DNA of 64,000 bases from Asterias amurensis (taxonomy: Eukaryota; Echinodermata; Asteroidea; Forcipulatida; Asteriidae), in assembly GCF_032118995.1 (NCBI RefSeq), contig NC_092649.1, positions 14,518,191 to 14,582,190 on the forward strand. The letters are read 5' to 3'. Made by a program: the position numbers and the translations under genes. The stretch's first letter is position 1, and each line of letters starts with the position of its first letter. The notes under the pieces are model-generated. The model saw only the letters and a list, made by a program, of their open reading frames with translations, did no database searches and was not told the DNA's origin. Positions 35,100-47,309 of this stretch are shown piece by piece.

Positions 35100-36720
35100 C
35101 CTGGAAGTAAGAAGAGTTGAGAAAACAACTTGAAAGAACTTTGAAACGTTGAGAAAACAACTAGAAAGAATTGAAAAAGAACAAAAAGACTTCAGAAAAA
35201 AGACTTTGAAGAGTTAATAAAGAAAAAAATATGGAAGAGTTGAAAAGAGAAAAAACAATTGGAAGAGTTGAGAAAAAACTTGGATTTATTGAATAAGAAA
35301 TTGGAAGGGGTGATTAAAAACTTGGAAGAGTTGATCAAACAACTTGAAAGAGTTGAGTAAGAACTTAATGGCTTTAGAAAAAGACTTTGAAGAGTAGAAT
35401 AACAATTTTGAAGAGTTAATAAAGAAAAATATGGAAGAGTTGATGAAGAACTTTGGAGAAAAATCAATTAGAAGAGTTGAGAAAAAAAACCTTGAAAGAG
35501 TTGATATAAGAACTTGGAAGGCTTTAGAAAAAGATATTGAAGAGTTGAATAAGGACTTTGAGGAGTTGAGAAAACAATTTTGAAAAGTTAATAAAGAAAA
35601 AATATAGAAGAGTTGATAAAGAACTTGGGAGAAGAGAAAATCAATTAGAAGAGTTGAGAAAAAAACTGTGTACAATTGAATTAGAAATTGGAAGAGAAAA
35701 TAAAAGAAATTGGAAGTGTTCATAAAAAAACAAGTTTAAAGATTTTGTTACAAAAATCTGGAAGAGTTGATTTTGATAAAACAAACTTTTAAAAATTTTG
35801 AAAAATTAAAAAAACTTGGAGACGTAAATTAAGGAAGTTTGGAAGAGTTGATAAGACAAACTTTGAAGAACTTTGAAAAGGAACATTTTATACAGTTAAG
35901 AAAGACCATCTGCGAAGAACTGAAAAGAAACTGAGAACAACTGAAGCAAAAACTTTTGAAGATTTGAAGAAAGAAACTCAAGAGCTAAACAAAACTTGAA
36001 AGAGTTGAAATAAAAACTTAGACTGGGAGAACACTTGGTATAGGTACTTTTGGGGAACCATTTCTTGGAGTTTTGGGGGCGAGAAATAGGATAGCTTTGA
36101 TAAAGGTTTGCACTCAGGACCGTTGGCCTGAGGCCGCATATGCTCCGTTCCATGTTGTGCGTGTGGCGTGATTTTTCAAGAAAGTTTGTTCATACTCACA
36201 TGTCCAAATGTAGCCGACGATGAAGTTCAAACTGAAGTGTCGTTCTATGATGTGGCTAAGTTAGTAAAGATTTTTGTTCATACTCACAGGTTCAAATGTA
36301 GCTACGATATAAGTTTCTTTTGAAGTGTCCTCAGCCAAAAGAAGTTCCACCTGAAGTGTCCTCAGCCGATTTAAGTTCAAGTTAGTAAACCCAACACCAG
36401 CTTAACTAATCATGTGGAATGGGTCAGGGAGTCTTACAAAATAATACATATTTTGTTTTTGTGAATTAACTAATTCTCAAGATGACTGGTAAAAAAAACA
36501 ATTTGAAAAAAAAAATTAGTCACAAAAAAACTTGGAAACAAGTTATCAAAAAAAAATCGAAAAACATGAGTTGCAAAAACACTTCAAGGGCTGAAAAGCA
36601 CAGTTGAAAAAAAATCAAATAAGTTTAAAAGACTTGGAAAAAAACCAACCCAGAAATAAAAAATAATTTTGAGTCAAAGAAATTGAAAGAGTTGAGAAAA
36701 AAATGTTTAATATTAACTAT
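35100..36720 (-). repeat. Purine-rich minisatellite, right arm
   Basis: Mirror of the left pyrimidine tract: units like AACTTGGAAGAGTTGAGAAA over 35100-36030, the inner stem at 36040-36420, then more of the same to about 36720. The + strand is almost purely A/G over long stretches. Confidence 0.88.
36040..36420 (-). repeat. Near-identical inner stem, right copy
   Basis: Partner of 25690-26080. Both copies include a repeated phrase related to GGCTGAGGACACTTCAG, about 40 bp apart. This is far more similar between arms than the outer arm segments are. Confidence 0.9.
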
Positions 36721-36786
36721 ATCTCAAGATGACTGGTACCAGGAACAACTTGTGTAAAGTCACAGCAACACAAAATTCGATATAGA

Positions 36787-37577
36787 TTAACGAGTAACGA
36801 GTAATGGGGAGAGGTTTGTGGTATAAAACATTGTGAGAATCGGCTCCCTCTAAAGTGACATATGATTCGAGAAAGAAGTAATTTTCGAAATTTGATTTCA
36901 AATCCTCAGGTTTAGAACTTGAGAACTCGAAATCAACCATCTAAATGCACACAAATTCGTGTGACAAGGTGTTTTGCTCTTTCATTATTATCTCGCAACT
37001 TTGATGACCGATTGAGCTCCAATTTTTACAGGTTTGTTATTTAATGCATATGTTGAGATACACCAACTGTCTTTGACAATAACCAATAGTTGCCACTGCC
37101 TTTAAAGCAAACATGACAATAAAAGTCCCATAATAATAAAAATCACAAGAATGCCACAAATAAAAAATACTTGACAAATAATTTTCTGTAAATTAAAAGG
37201 CAGTGGACACTATTGGTAATTACTCAAAATAATTATTAGCATAAAAACTTGTTTGGTGACGAGTAATGGGGAAAGGTTGATGGTATAAAACATTGTGAGA
37301 AACTGCTCCCTCTGAAGTGCCATAGTTTTCGAGAAAGAAGTAATTTACCACGAATTTTATTTCAAGACCTCAGATTTAGAACTTGAGGTCTCGAAATCAA
37401 CCATCTAAACGCACACAACTTCGTGTGTCAGGGGTGTTTTTTCTTTCATTATTATCTCGCATGTTCGATGACCGATTGAACTCAAATTTTCACTGGTTTG
37501 TTATTTTATGCATTAGTTGAGAGATACACCAACTGTGAAGGCTAATCTTTGACAATTACACATAGTGTCCAACATCT
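36787..37577 (+). mobile_element. Two adjacent GGCAGTGGACAC elements (36787-37105 and 37193-37577)
   Basis: The first lacks its left end and closes at TTAA 37102-37105. The second opens at TTAA 37193-37196 and its right end is degraded (TGTCCAACATCTTAG). They flank a short stretch of arm sequence related to module A intron. Confidence 0.85.
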
Positions 37578-39499
37578 TAGTTTTTGAGAAACAACACAGA
37601 ACCTTGATGAAAGATAACAAGTTTTAAGAGAGTGCACAGAAAGTGCTTTTGGAAACTTGAAAGGTTGAAAAGTATACTTTGGGGGCTATTCGAAGCATCC
37701 AACCTGTGTTCTCATGATGGTTTGAAGCAGGGTCTTGATGGGGACTCAAGACGTTGTGGTCATCACTGCAGTTCTCATTGGACAGTTTCAGTTCAAATTC
37801 TACCGTCTTGGAAGCAAGGTGGTCTGCTCGAGTGTTCTGACCCTCTTCAAGAGCCTCCTATGATCTGAGGTAGTTGAAAAGTAATAAAATCAAGCATTTA
37901 TAAAGCGTCATCTATTAAGTTAATGAGAGCCACAATGTTTAAGACAGTATGCTAACTTGTTGAAATACAACTCCCACATATACACAATCATTTTTCAAAC
38001 ATGCCAGAAACACCAAGGCAAACCCTTCTTTCCAAGATAGATACAATTGGGTTCTCTCACTAGCATTACACTCCACTCAAAGGACGGGCATTAAGTGTCT
38101 TTGGAAAAATGTGCAATTTAATTTAACTTTAGCGATACAACACCATCTTGGAATGGTTTTGAGAAATTGCACAAAAGTTACTTAGGAAATGATTTGAGAA
38201 GCATTTGGCTTTGCTTGAATAGAGAACAAAACATTTAGTTGTAAAAAATAACATCAGAAATTTGCAATGGCTGAAAAAATTGCCAACCCTCCAAAGCTTT
38301 GCAACATAATGTTTTACAAACTCGATAGGTAAATCTCTATTGAGTGATTTTTGGTTCTGAGAAGAACCGGTGGGCTCTTCTCAGACAGTATACTCTGTCC
38401 GTCAGGAGACTGCTGGACTCCAACTCTTGCTTATGCAGGTGAGTGGTAGCTGAAGATGCATATTGGAGCAGGAAGGATATGGTGAGAAGTCTGTGGTCCT
38501 ACATTGCGCAAATCAATTGACTTCGGGTATAGAAGACCCTAAGTCTGGGGGAGACTGGTGATGAAGAGACTAGGTTCCTATTATCAAACTGACTTCGGGG
38601 TAAAATAACCCTAGGTCTGAGGGGGGACAATGAGGTGGTTCTTCAATCAGTGAATAGTCTGAAGAAGAAAAAAAGACACACATTAATCATTTCATCAAAA
38701 GTCATCTAGCAAGACATTGCATGGCTGTAATTTAACAATAATTACGACTATACAATTTCATCGTGAAATTGTATTGAGAGATTGTAAAGATGCTTTGAAA
38801 ATGACTTGAGCAGTTCAACATGAACTAGAGATGATACCAAGAGATGCCACAAAACTGGACAACGGGAGTTTTTACCAAATATCAAAGGCACCACAAAATC
38901 AAATGAGAATACAAAATTCAGAGTACCAAGAATCATTTGTTGGTAAAAATTTTTGAAAGGGCTTGACAATACATTGGTAGTTTCAAGAAATCACACACCA
39001 TTGGGTTGTGAACTTGTAGTGAATTGAAAATTTATTCAGCTTAAATTTAAAGTTTATTCAGCTTAGCAAGTTTTAAGGGACTCAACATTCTGCTTCCAGA
39101 GATAGCACAGTTGTGGCTTAAGAATAATACAAACTTAATAAAAGTTTATTCATAAATACCTCAGGCAGTCTCGCTATTCCTATTGGTGGAGAGTGGGGGT
39201 GTTTAAACAGTTGATAATAACCAGCTGGTGCTGTTTAAAACCGGTTGTTTTCAGATATGTTAAGCTCACAACTTGGTTCTCAGTGGTGATCAATCTCGCC
39301 GTGCATTTTTGGCCCATGAATACAAGGATGCATACTACTATTACGGCATTACTACTATGTGCATGCATGCATATCCGAAGATTTTCTCCGTCATAAAAAT
39401 GCAGCACACGTACAAAGCTCAAGGAAAGGACATCGGAAAACGGATAAGTCTGACAGAGTGTCTTACTTTGTTACGCCTTTTAACCAAAAAGGCATTCAT

Positions 39500-39665
39500 A
39501 AATGAGAATATAAGAGTAGCGACTCGTTCTTAAACTGCCGCTTAAAACCTTGCAGGGTTGTGGCCCTGCGATAAAGGCCTGAGCCGTATATCGCACGGCC
39601 ACCACCTTGTTGATTTTAAAAGGCAGTTTAAGAACTCGTTGCTACCCTTTAATTCTCTTAATAAA
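39500..39665. mobile_element. Hairpin element in right-arm module A region
   Basis: AGTAGCGACTCGTTCTTAAAC pairs with the complement near 39625-39650, and an inner GC-rich segment near 39555-39600 also pairs weakly. It is absent from left-arm copies of this module. Confidence 0.65.
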
Positions 39666-39935
39666 ATCACAAGTTCATAAAATGTGCATATAGGCCTACC
39701 TTCATAAGCGTCACTGTCATGGCCATCTTTGTTGTAGTACATTCAGTGATGTTCTTTTGTTCCAGTGGATATGCTTTCATCATCTGTGCTAGCAGCAGCC
39801 AACCCTGTCTAAGGACAGCCAGCATGGCAATCTAAATGAAATCAAAGCTTACATAACAATTTATATCACATAATAAAAATCACAAGAATGCCACATTTAG
39901 AAAAATACTTGAAAAAAAAATGATTTTCGGTAAAT

Positions 39936-40326
39936 TTAAAGGAACACGTTGCCTTGGATCGGACGAGTTGGTCTATAAAAAGCGTTTGAAACCGTTTGTT
40001 ATGAAATGTATACGGTTAGAAAGATGTTTTAAAAGTAGAATATAATGATCCACACAAGTATCCCTCAAAATTGCACGATTTTCTTTTTACGTCGCGAACT
40101 ATCACGGTCGGCCATTTATGGGAGTCAAAATTTTGACTCCCATAAATGGCCGACCGTGTTATTGGACGAGGTAAAAAGAAAACCACGCAATTTCAAGGCA
40201 TATTTGTGTAGATCATTGTATTCTACTTTTAAATCATCTTTCTAACCATACGCATTTTATAACAAACGGTCACAAAACGCTTTTCAAAGACCAACTCGAC
40301 CGATCCAAGGCAACGTGTTCCTTTAA
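39936..40326. mobile_element. Long-palindrome TTAA element, right-arm copy
   Basis: 391 bp between TTAA 39936-39939 and 40323-40326, with the same full-length fold-back as the 21293 copy. It is inserted in module A intron sequence at a different place from the left-arm copy. A truncated relative is at 52995-53127, inside the ABCC relic. Confidence 0.92.
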
Positions 40327-42881
40327 ATAGGGCCCACTATCTAGTATTTGAGGAACAGCATAACATGAGTTTGGAGCTTTCCACATCACAACCAAAGGGG
40401 TGACCAATCCACACAAAGTCAAGCCAAACATTAAAGGGTCTGCATACAGTTGGTTTGAGACAATTTAAGAGAATTTAAGCACAAATGCAGCTTATAAAAA
40501 TTTTGATATTTGAAAATCAGTAGGATGTAAGTTTTGAGGGACTGGACAAGTGTGCTTTTGGAAAATTGAAGGGTTGATACACAAAGTCTACTTAACGATT
40601 TCTTCAAGGGCAATACAAAGCATCCAACAAGTGTTCTGATGATGGTTAGAGTCCGTGTCTTAATGGGGAATTCACATGTCGTGTTCATCACTGCTGTTGT
40701 CATTACTCTGTTCTATTCAATCTCCACCATCTTGAAAACAAAGTGGTTCACTTAATTGTTCTGGCCCTCTTCAAGAGCTCCCATGATCTGAAGTAAGTAG
40801 GAATTAAGTAAACAAAACTTTCAAGAAAGTGCCATTACTTTTAAGCTTGAAATCTTTTCTGAATACATTTTTCTTTATTTTTTTAAGAATCAGATTTGCC
40901 TCTTCCATTTGTCAGGCTGAGGCCTCATAAATTAATGGCACAGTTTTATAATTAGATTGATTTGACTTCGAGAGAAAACACAAGTAAGAGTATTAACAAT
41001 AGCACAAGCAATTTGAAACGGCTCAACAAAATGCCTACCCTCCGAAGCTTGGCAACATACTGATTTCCAAATTCATTAGGTGTTTGGGGTTCAGAGAAGA
41101 ACCGGCGGGCTCAATATTTCAGACACTAATTATACTCTGTCCGTCAGGTTACTGCTGGACTGAGAAGAACCAGTGGGCTCATCAACGATTTCTTTGAGGG
41201 CAGTTTGAAGCATCCAACCAGTGTTCTGATGATGGTTAGAGGCAGTTTTCTTGATGGCAATGTCTACCATCTTAAAAATAAAGCGGTCCACTTGAGTGTT
41301 CTGACCCTTTTAAACACAATTAAATTTCAAAAGAAGGATCCCAAGAGAGAACAATATTAAGAGGGATATGACCTCAGTGCATGGGACAAGTTTTGCCTGA
41401 TGAGACAAATTAAAGTTACGTTGCTTTGGTTGATACAGGATAAAACTTCAAGACTTACCCATTGAAGATAACAGTTGCTGTTACATTCATGAACCATAGG
41501 CCTAGTGGTTAGAGTGAAGCATTGAGTTTCTAGATAGCACATGGATAGCCTGCAGTGAGTTTTTAGACATGTTCCAAGTTGTTACACTTTCATCATCTGT
41601 GCAGGCAGCAGCCAACTCAGTCAAAGAAACAACCAGCATGGCAACTGAATTAAGAATTAAGAAGTACCTGACACTATCAAACACATTATTAAAAAGTGCA
41701 AGAATGGTAAGTTTTAAAAAGATGCAGTTGACAAAACAGTATCATTTTGTACATTTGTGAAAATTAAGAAATGGCACAATTGCTTGGGAAAACATTGTTT
41801 TAGGATAAAAAACACTAAGTTGAGAAGTTTTAAGGGACTGGGCATTTTACATATAGGGTTGGCTGATTATTACATTTGTTAACCTCTCAATCTGGTGTCC
41901 ATTTCAAACAAAAACAATACAATCCTAACTTATAAGAAACACATTTTGTTTTTAAGAGTTGGGGGGGCATTGCTCCTGTGATTGCCCTTGTTAATTAATT
42001 TTAAAAGAATAATGCACCATAGAGTACAATTTTCAATATTGAGTTTGAAACAGAAGTGAGTTGAACTATCACTAGATAAGATTTTTTTGTTTAAGAATGG
42101 CACAAACTTTGGTAGAATTTCATAAATGACACAAAATTAGGGTCCAATTTCATTGCTCTGCTTACTGCCGAATTCGCCGCTTACGATCAAGATTCCCCCG
42201 CTTCACGCAGGCATTGAATTTCTGCACCAGCCTTGTAAGTGTAGAATGCCTAGTAACGTGGAGTACGCATGTGCAGAAGCCAAAATTCACCGCTAACACT
42301 TAAAATACGCTTCCGCAAGCGCCTATTTTGTGCTTACGTTTAGCAAGTCCATTAACTTGAGCACTGTTTGTGAACAACTTCGCGTACAAAACAATTTTGT
42401 TTAGTTGCAAGTGTCCGAGGACTGGAGCAGGTAAAAAAACAACAGAGAGATATTACCTCGGCCACCGTGACAAGCTTTGCTTGATGATAATTCAAACTTC
42501 AAGACTTGCTCATTGTAGATAATAGTTGCAGACACATGGATGAACTACAGTGGTTGGCGTGTAGCACTCGAGTTCCTAGACCTCACAACCTTTACAGTGA
42601 CATGGATATCCTGCAGTGAATTTCTAGACATGTTCCAAGTTGTTAGACTTTCATCATCCATGCAGATTTGCAATTAAACTGCTGTTGAAAAGAATGGCAC
42701 AAACTTTGGTTATTTCATATGATTGACACAAAATCAGCCTGGGAACAATTTAAAGGTGAAGAATATAATGATTTGGTTGCAAATGTCGGACTTAATAGGG
42801 TAAAAAAAAAACGGATATGGCCCCAGTGTATGGGACAAGTTTTGTTTGATGAGAAAAATTAACATTCAGTTTGGTAGATAT

Positions 42882-43280
42882 TAAGCTTGGGCGATATCGA
42901 TTTATTTTATTCACGATATATCGCCGACAATATATCGCGATATTCGATATAATCGTGATTAATGAAATTTGACATCATCAGTCTTAAAACTCCAAGTGAA
43001 AGTTGTAGAAGAGACAGTCCTAGTATAAGAGAGGTGTTCTAATGACATATTCTTCTGGTTTTACTCCAAATCTATGGGGTATCAGCTAGCAAATACATCG
43101 CGATATTTAATTGATATATCGATATATCGCAATTATCACGATTATCGCGATATATCACAATATATCGCGATATATCGCAATATATCGATATTTCGATTAA
43201 AACCAAATCCATCCGATATCGAAATCGTGTCCAAATTAATATCGCGATATTCGATAATATCGTGATATCACCCAAGCTTA
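42882..43280. mobile_element. hAT-like miniature element with 8-bp target duplication
   Basis: 399 bp with inverted ends TAAGCTTGGGCGATATC / GATATCACCCAAGCTTA and an exact 8-bp direct repeat GTAGATAT on both sides (42874-42881 and 43281-43288). An 8-bp duplication is the hallmark of the hAT superfamily. The interior is packed with TATCGCGATATAT-type palindromes. Related arm copies (about 41425 and 14720) have the site without the element. Confidence 0.92.
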
Positions 43281-43552
43281 GTAGATATGGGATAAAACTT
43301 CAAGACTTACCCGTTGAAGATAACAGTAGCTGTCACATAGATGACCTACATGTATAGTTGTATAGTGGTTGGAGTGAAGCAGTGAGTGAGTGTGACAAAT
43401 AGATGACCTGCCGTAGCTGGAGAGGAGCAGTAACTGTGCTATCGCTTGGATAAACTGCAGTGGTAAAGATTAGTAGCATTGAGTTTACTAATTGGCATCA
43501 TATATTACTGCAAATAGTTATATAAATTATCACACAAGCACGAGTGGAATAC

Positions 43553-44220
43553 AGAAAAAAAAACGCTTCTGCGTCTCATTTCCAACAAGGCTGAAGGCCG
43601 AGTTGGATATGGGTAGCAGGCGCGCTATATTTTTCCATGAGCGAGCGTGTTATATTGTATTTATCTTCAAGCAAACTTTATGCGTGACATAGAACGCACA
43701 AGATGCGCAGGTAGTGATATAAGCTGTGCAATATAGGTTTAAATCACCACTCCTTTCTGAAAACCTGATTACAGGATTAGCGCGTACTTGAAGATAATAG
43801 TCTTTGAATTGCATGTTTTATGTACATCATCATCATGGAAACACGGTTTTAAAAAAATTGTAAAACCTAAACATACATGTATCCAACAAGGCTGAATGAA
43901 GGCCGAGTTGGATATGCGTAGCAGACGCGCTATCCTTTCTGTATTTCCACGAGCGAGGGTGTGATATTTTTGATATCTTCAAGCAAACTTGACGCGTGAC
44001 ATGGAACGCAAAAGATGCAGGTAGTGATATTAGCCGTGCAATAGAGGTTTAAATCACCACTCCTTTCTGAAAATCTGATTGGAGGATTAGCGCATACTTG
44101 AAGATAATAGTTTCTGAATTGCATGTTTTATGTACATCATCATTATGGCATCAAAGGGAACACAGTCATACATACATACATACATCAAATCAGCATTTCT
44201 ATGAGACGCTTTTTTTCCAT
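43553..44220. mobile_element. Composite element: two ~300-bp direct repeats inside short inverted ends
   Basis: Inverted ends around AAAACGCTTCTGCGTCTCAT (43560) and ATGAGACGCTTTTTTTCC (44201) enclose two tandem copies of a ~300-bp segment. The copies start at about 43580 and 43881 with TCCAACAAGGCTGAA and share the small palindrome-like GGCCGAGTTGGATATG. A CATA microsatellite is at 44164-44187. Confidence 0.65.
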
Positions 44221-44398
44221 GGGTAGAGGCCTCAGATGACGCATCAAAGAAGTTTAAACTTAAGATGTAGAAATGTAAAGTGAGTCATAAATAGTGTCTT
44301 GAATTGTCAAAGTGAATGACACAAAATCAGCTTGGGAACAATTTAAAAGTGATTTTTTTTTTTTTTTACAAATGTCTGATGAAGTAAAAAGAGTGATT

Positions 44399-45515
44399 GC
44401 CCTGCTCAAGGCAGTCGAATTATTCACTTTGAAAAAAGACCGCCGCTGTGAAAGCCCACCCCCTATACACTTTGCGTAAAATGTGTGTACCAGTCAACAT
44501 CGCACAACACGATGCCCCCTGTACGCTATCCATCCACATGTGTCGGGCGTTAGGCCGACAGCCTTGTAGGGTCTGTGTTGAAGCCACTGACCTCACTATA
44601 ATAAGCGCAGAAGATCTCCAACGATCAACTCATTACCATAATGCTCGCGAAGGACAAGACCCCATTGGTCAGTGGTGGAATTCATGTTAACATCACACCA
44701 CCACAACGGCTGGACGCCAAGCAAGCATGATAGGGTCCAAAGGTCATGATAATAATAATAATAATCTAAGCATTTATATAGCGTTCTTATACAAAAAAAG
44801 TACCACAACGCTTTACAACAAAATAACAAGCAATTAAAGGCAGAATTGTCAAAGACTGGCCTTCACAGTTGGTGTATCTCAACATAAGCATAAAATAACA
44901 AACCTGTGAAAATTTTAGCTCAATCAGTCATCGAAGTTGCAAGATAAAAATGAAAGAAAAAAACACCCTTGTCACACAAAGTTGTGTGCATTTAGACGGT
45001 TGATTTTGAGACATCAAGTTCAGAGGGAGATGTTTCTCAATATGTTTTATACCATCAACCTCTCCCCATTACTCGTCACCAAGAAAGGTTTTATGCTAAT
45101 AATTATTTTGAGTAATTACCAATAGTGTCCACTGCCTTTAAATATTAACAATACATAAGGGAAGTGTGTGATTGGACGTCAAAATGAATAATTATTTTGC
45201 TTCACATCCTGTGTTGCTTGATAGGTCTGATGAAAGATAAACATATATTCATGAGCTGCATACTAGCCTATATCCGAGATCCCCTCCCCCCATTTTTTTC
45301 CAATATTGGAATTTTTGTCATGAAGTTACAGACCCGACAAGGCTGTCAGCCTAGTGGACGACTTGTGCACAGTAGTCGTACAGTGCGTGTGAGCAATGTG
45401 ACAGTATATAGGGTTGGATCGTGCGATGTGATTACACGCGCTAAGCACAGTGTATAAGGGTGGGTTTACAGTGGCGTCTTTTCGGAGTGAATAATGCGAC
45501 TGCCTTGAGCAAGGC
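44399..45515. mobile_element. Long-terminal-inverted-repeat element, ~1.1 kb
   Basis: The outer ends are complementary (CTGCTCAAGGCAGTCG at left, its complement CGACTGCCTTGAGCA at right). Similarity continues for about 190 bp per side, to the pair around GACAGCCTTGTAGGGTCTGT and 45330-45356. The interior holds a reversed SINE/LINE tail (44735-44830) and a nested TTAA element. No clear target duplication; superfamily unknown. Confidence 0.8.
44834..45141 (-). mobile_element. GGCAGTGGACAC element inside long-TIR element
   Basis: TTAA at 44834-44837 and 45138-45141. At 308 bp it is shorter than its relatives because of an internal deletion after the phrase GATTTTGAGACATCAAGTTC. It is nested inside the 44399-45515 element. 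Confidence 0.88.
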
Positions 45516-45914
45516 TACAGAAAGATATGAACTTGTTTGATGAGAGAAACATGGGATAAAACTTCAAGACTTACCCATTGAAGATAGTTGCCTTCACAGG
45601 ATGACCTAGTACAGTGTTTGTAGTGAACACAGATCCTTTTACAGTAACATGGGTGGCTTGCAGTGCGAGTTTCTAGACATGTTCCAAGTTGCTTTAGGCT
45701 TTCATCATATTCTGTATGAAAGATAAACATATGTACATGATATAAACAACCACGTGATTAAAAATCAGAAGACTAGTGACTTTTTTAAAGACAGTCAATA
45801 AATTATAGTGAGAGTTCGAAAATATAAACTTCGCAAGTTTTGGGAAATGTATTATGATAAACATTTACTGTTGAGAGAAGCGCGGACGCTGGGATACAGT
45901 TTGTGAGTGTAAAC

Positions 45915-46370
45915 AATCTTTGATATGAACCAGTAAATTGAACCTAGCTGTGAACGCAATCGCTGCTTTAGTATAGCTATGATATTTTACAGATGAGGCT
46001 TTATCTATTTTGGATTGGAAAAAAAAATAAGTTTATGTAATGTCATATCATACCCCAGAGTTGCAAACACTTGAGTTGCGAAAAAGTAACATGCAGCGAT
46101 CGCTATGTTTCATACAAACTATATCGAACGAACAAACAAACGACGTGCAGTTGCATTGCATGCAGAAAAAATCACCACAGTGAATAATTGCCGTCGCATC
46201 CCACACACGTGAGGCCTGAAAAAGCGGCTGAACTAATTTCTACAAAACAACTGTAGAATGTATGCGGTATAAGATGCCTTGGTATGCGTGACGTCATAGT
46301 AGGCAAACAGTACGGTTTATGGGATCGTAAAGATGAAAGTACCTAAATATGACGATCTAATATTTGCTTG
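45915..46370 (-). promoter_or_regulatory. Promoter-like block conserved in both arms (right copy)
   Basis: Reverse-complement partner of 10809-11170, with TGACGTCA at 46289-46296 and CACGTG near 46207-46212. It sits outside the right-arm modules, so transcription from it toward them would run on the minus strand. Confidence 0.42.
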
Positions 46371-46652
46371 GGAACAATATTTAAGGATTAAAAACATTTG
46401 GTTAAGTAGTTCTGAGGGACCTGCGACGTAATAGATGGTACGACATTGGCATACAGATTGAGAGTTGGAACAAAATCAATTATTGGCAAGTCTTTGATTG
46501 AGAACTGGGGTATTATGCAGCGGGAAAATAATTATAAAATGACATGATCCACTTCTGAACAATTACGGAGCTAATTATCAGTACATTGGCAACATTTTAA
46601 GAAATAGACAACATGAGCCTAAAAAACAATTAATTAATAAAGCATAACATCG

Positions 46653-46920
46653 TTAAAGGATTTGGGTACTTTTTCATAATGTCCACAGATTTGAAGATAA
46701 TGGTAGTGGAAAGCTTTCAAATATTACTAACTGAGGTTCTTGAATTTTTGAGTAATGACTAAAACAAGTTACAAAATAATTTTCGTCTCAGGAAGACGAC
46801 AATTATTTTAGCATGTAAGGTCCCACTCATATAACCAGTTATGATATTATCATGTAAATCTGTGGACATTCTGTTTTGTGTTAGGAAAAAGTACGTCGAC
46901 CCTGATTTTAGATTGTATAA
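46653..46920. mobile_element. Likely TTAA-type miniature element (GGATTTGGGTACTTTTTC ends)
   Basis: The left end, TTAAAGGATTTGGGTAC, and the inner inverted pair (AATGTCCACAGATTT and its complement near 46855) mark a fold-back element. The right end near 46917 is degraded. The exact boundary is uncertain. Confidence 0.55.
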
Positions 46921-47309
46921 TAGATGTTAAATTTCCATAGGGGACAAGAATATTAATTTTTGTTTTGTTTTACCCATACACTGATGTGTGTTAGCACTGT
47001 ATACTCAGTACTTTCCCGAGTCCTGTGGAAAAAAACCCAGGCATATATGACTCAGGTGGGATTTGAACCCCTCGACCCTTGCAATTCTAGAGCAATGTCT
47101 TATCAACTCTTATTGAGATTGCCCGGTAGCTAAAGGCAGTTCGATCCTATGTTTTTGGCAGCAGGTACGCAACGATATATATGATAGATGTTAAATTCGC
47201 ATCGGGGATACAGAATATTAAAATATATATGTTTTTTTTTTACCTATACACCGATGTGTGTTAGCACTGTATCTCGGTAGTCTAGTTGGTAGGACATTGC
47301 TCTAGAATA

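Larger units (their letters stand above)
37120..45760 (-). repeat. Right-arm modules B, C, A (inverted copies)
   Basis: Reverse-complement copies of the left-arm modules: B at 37725-37866, 40630-40790 and 41190-41312; C at 38300-38663 and, truncated, 41040-41165; A at 39745-39835, 41500-41660, 42585-42670 and 45590-45710. AG- and GT-like borders are again seen on the minus strand, for example the complement of GTAAGTCTTGAAGTTTTA beside the A copies at 41450 and 45575. Fewer full units survive than in the left arm. Confidence 0.68.

Noticed and set aside
39147..39505. Insertion flanked by the direct repeat ATTCATAAAT
   Set aside because: Sequence next to the left repeat is also present in the left arm near 23300, so the repeats do not bound a clean insertion.
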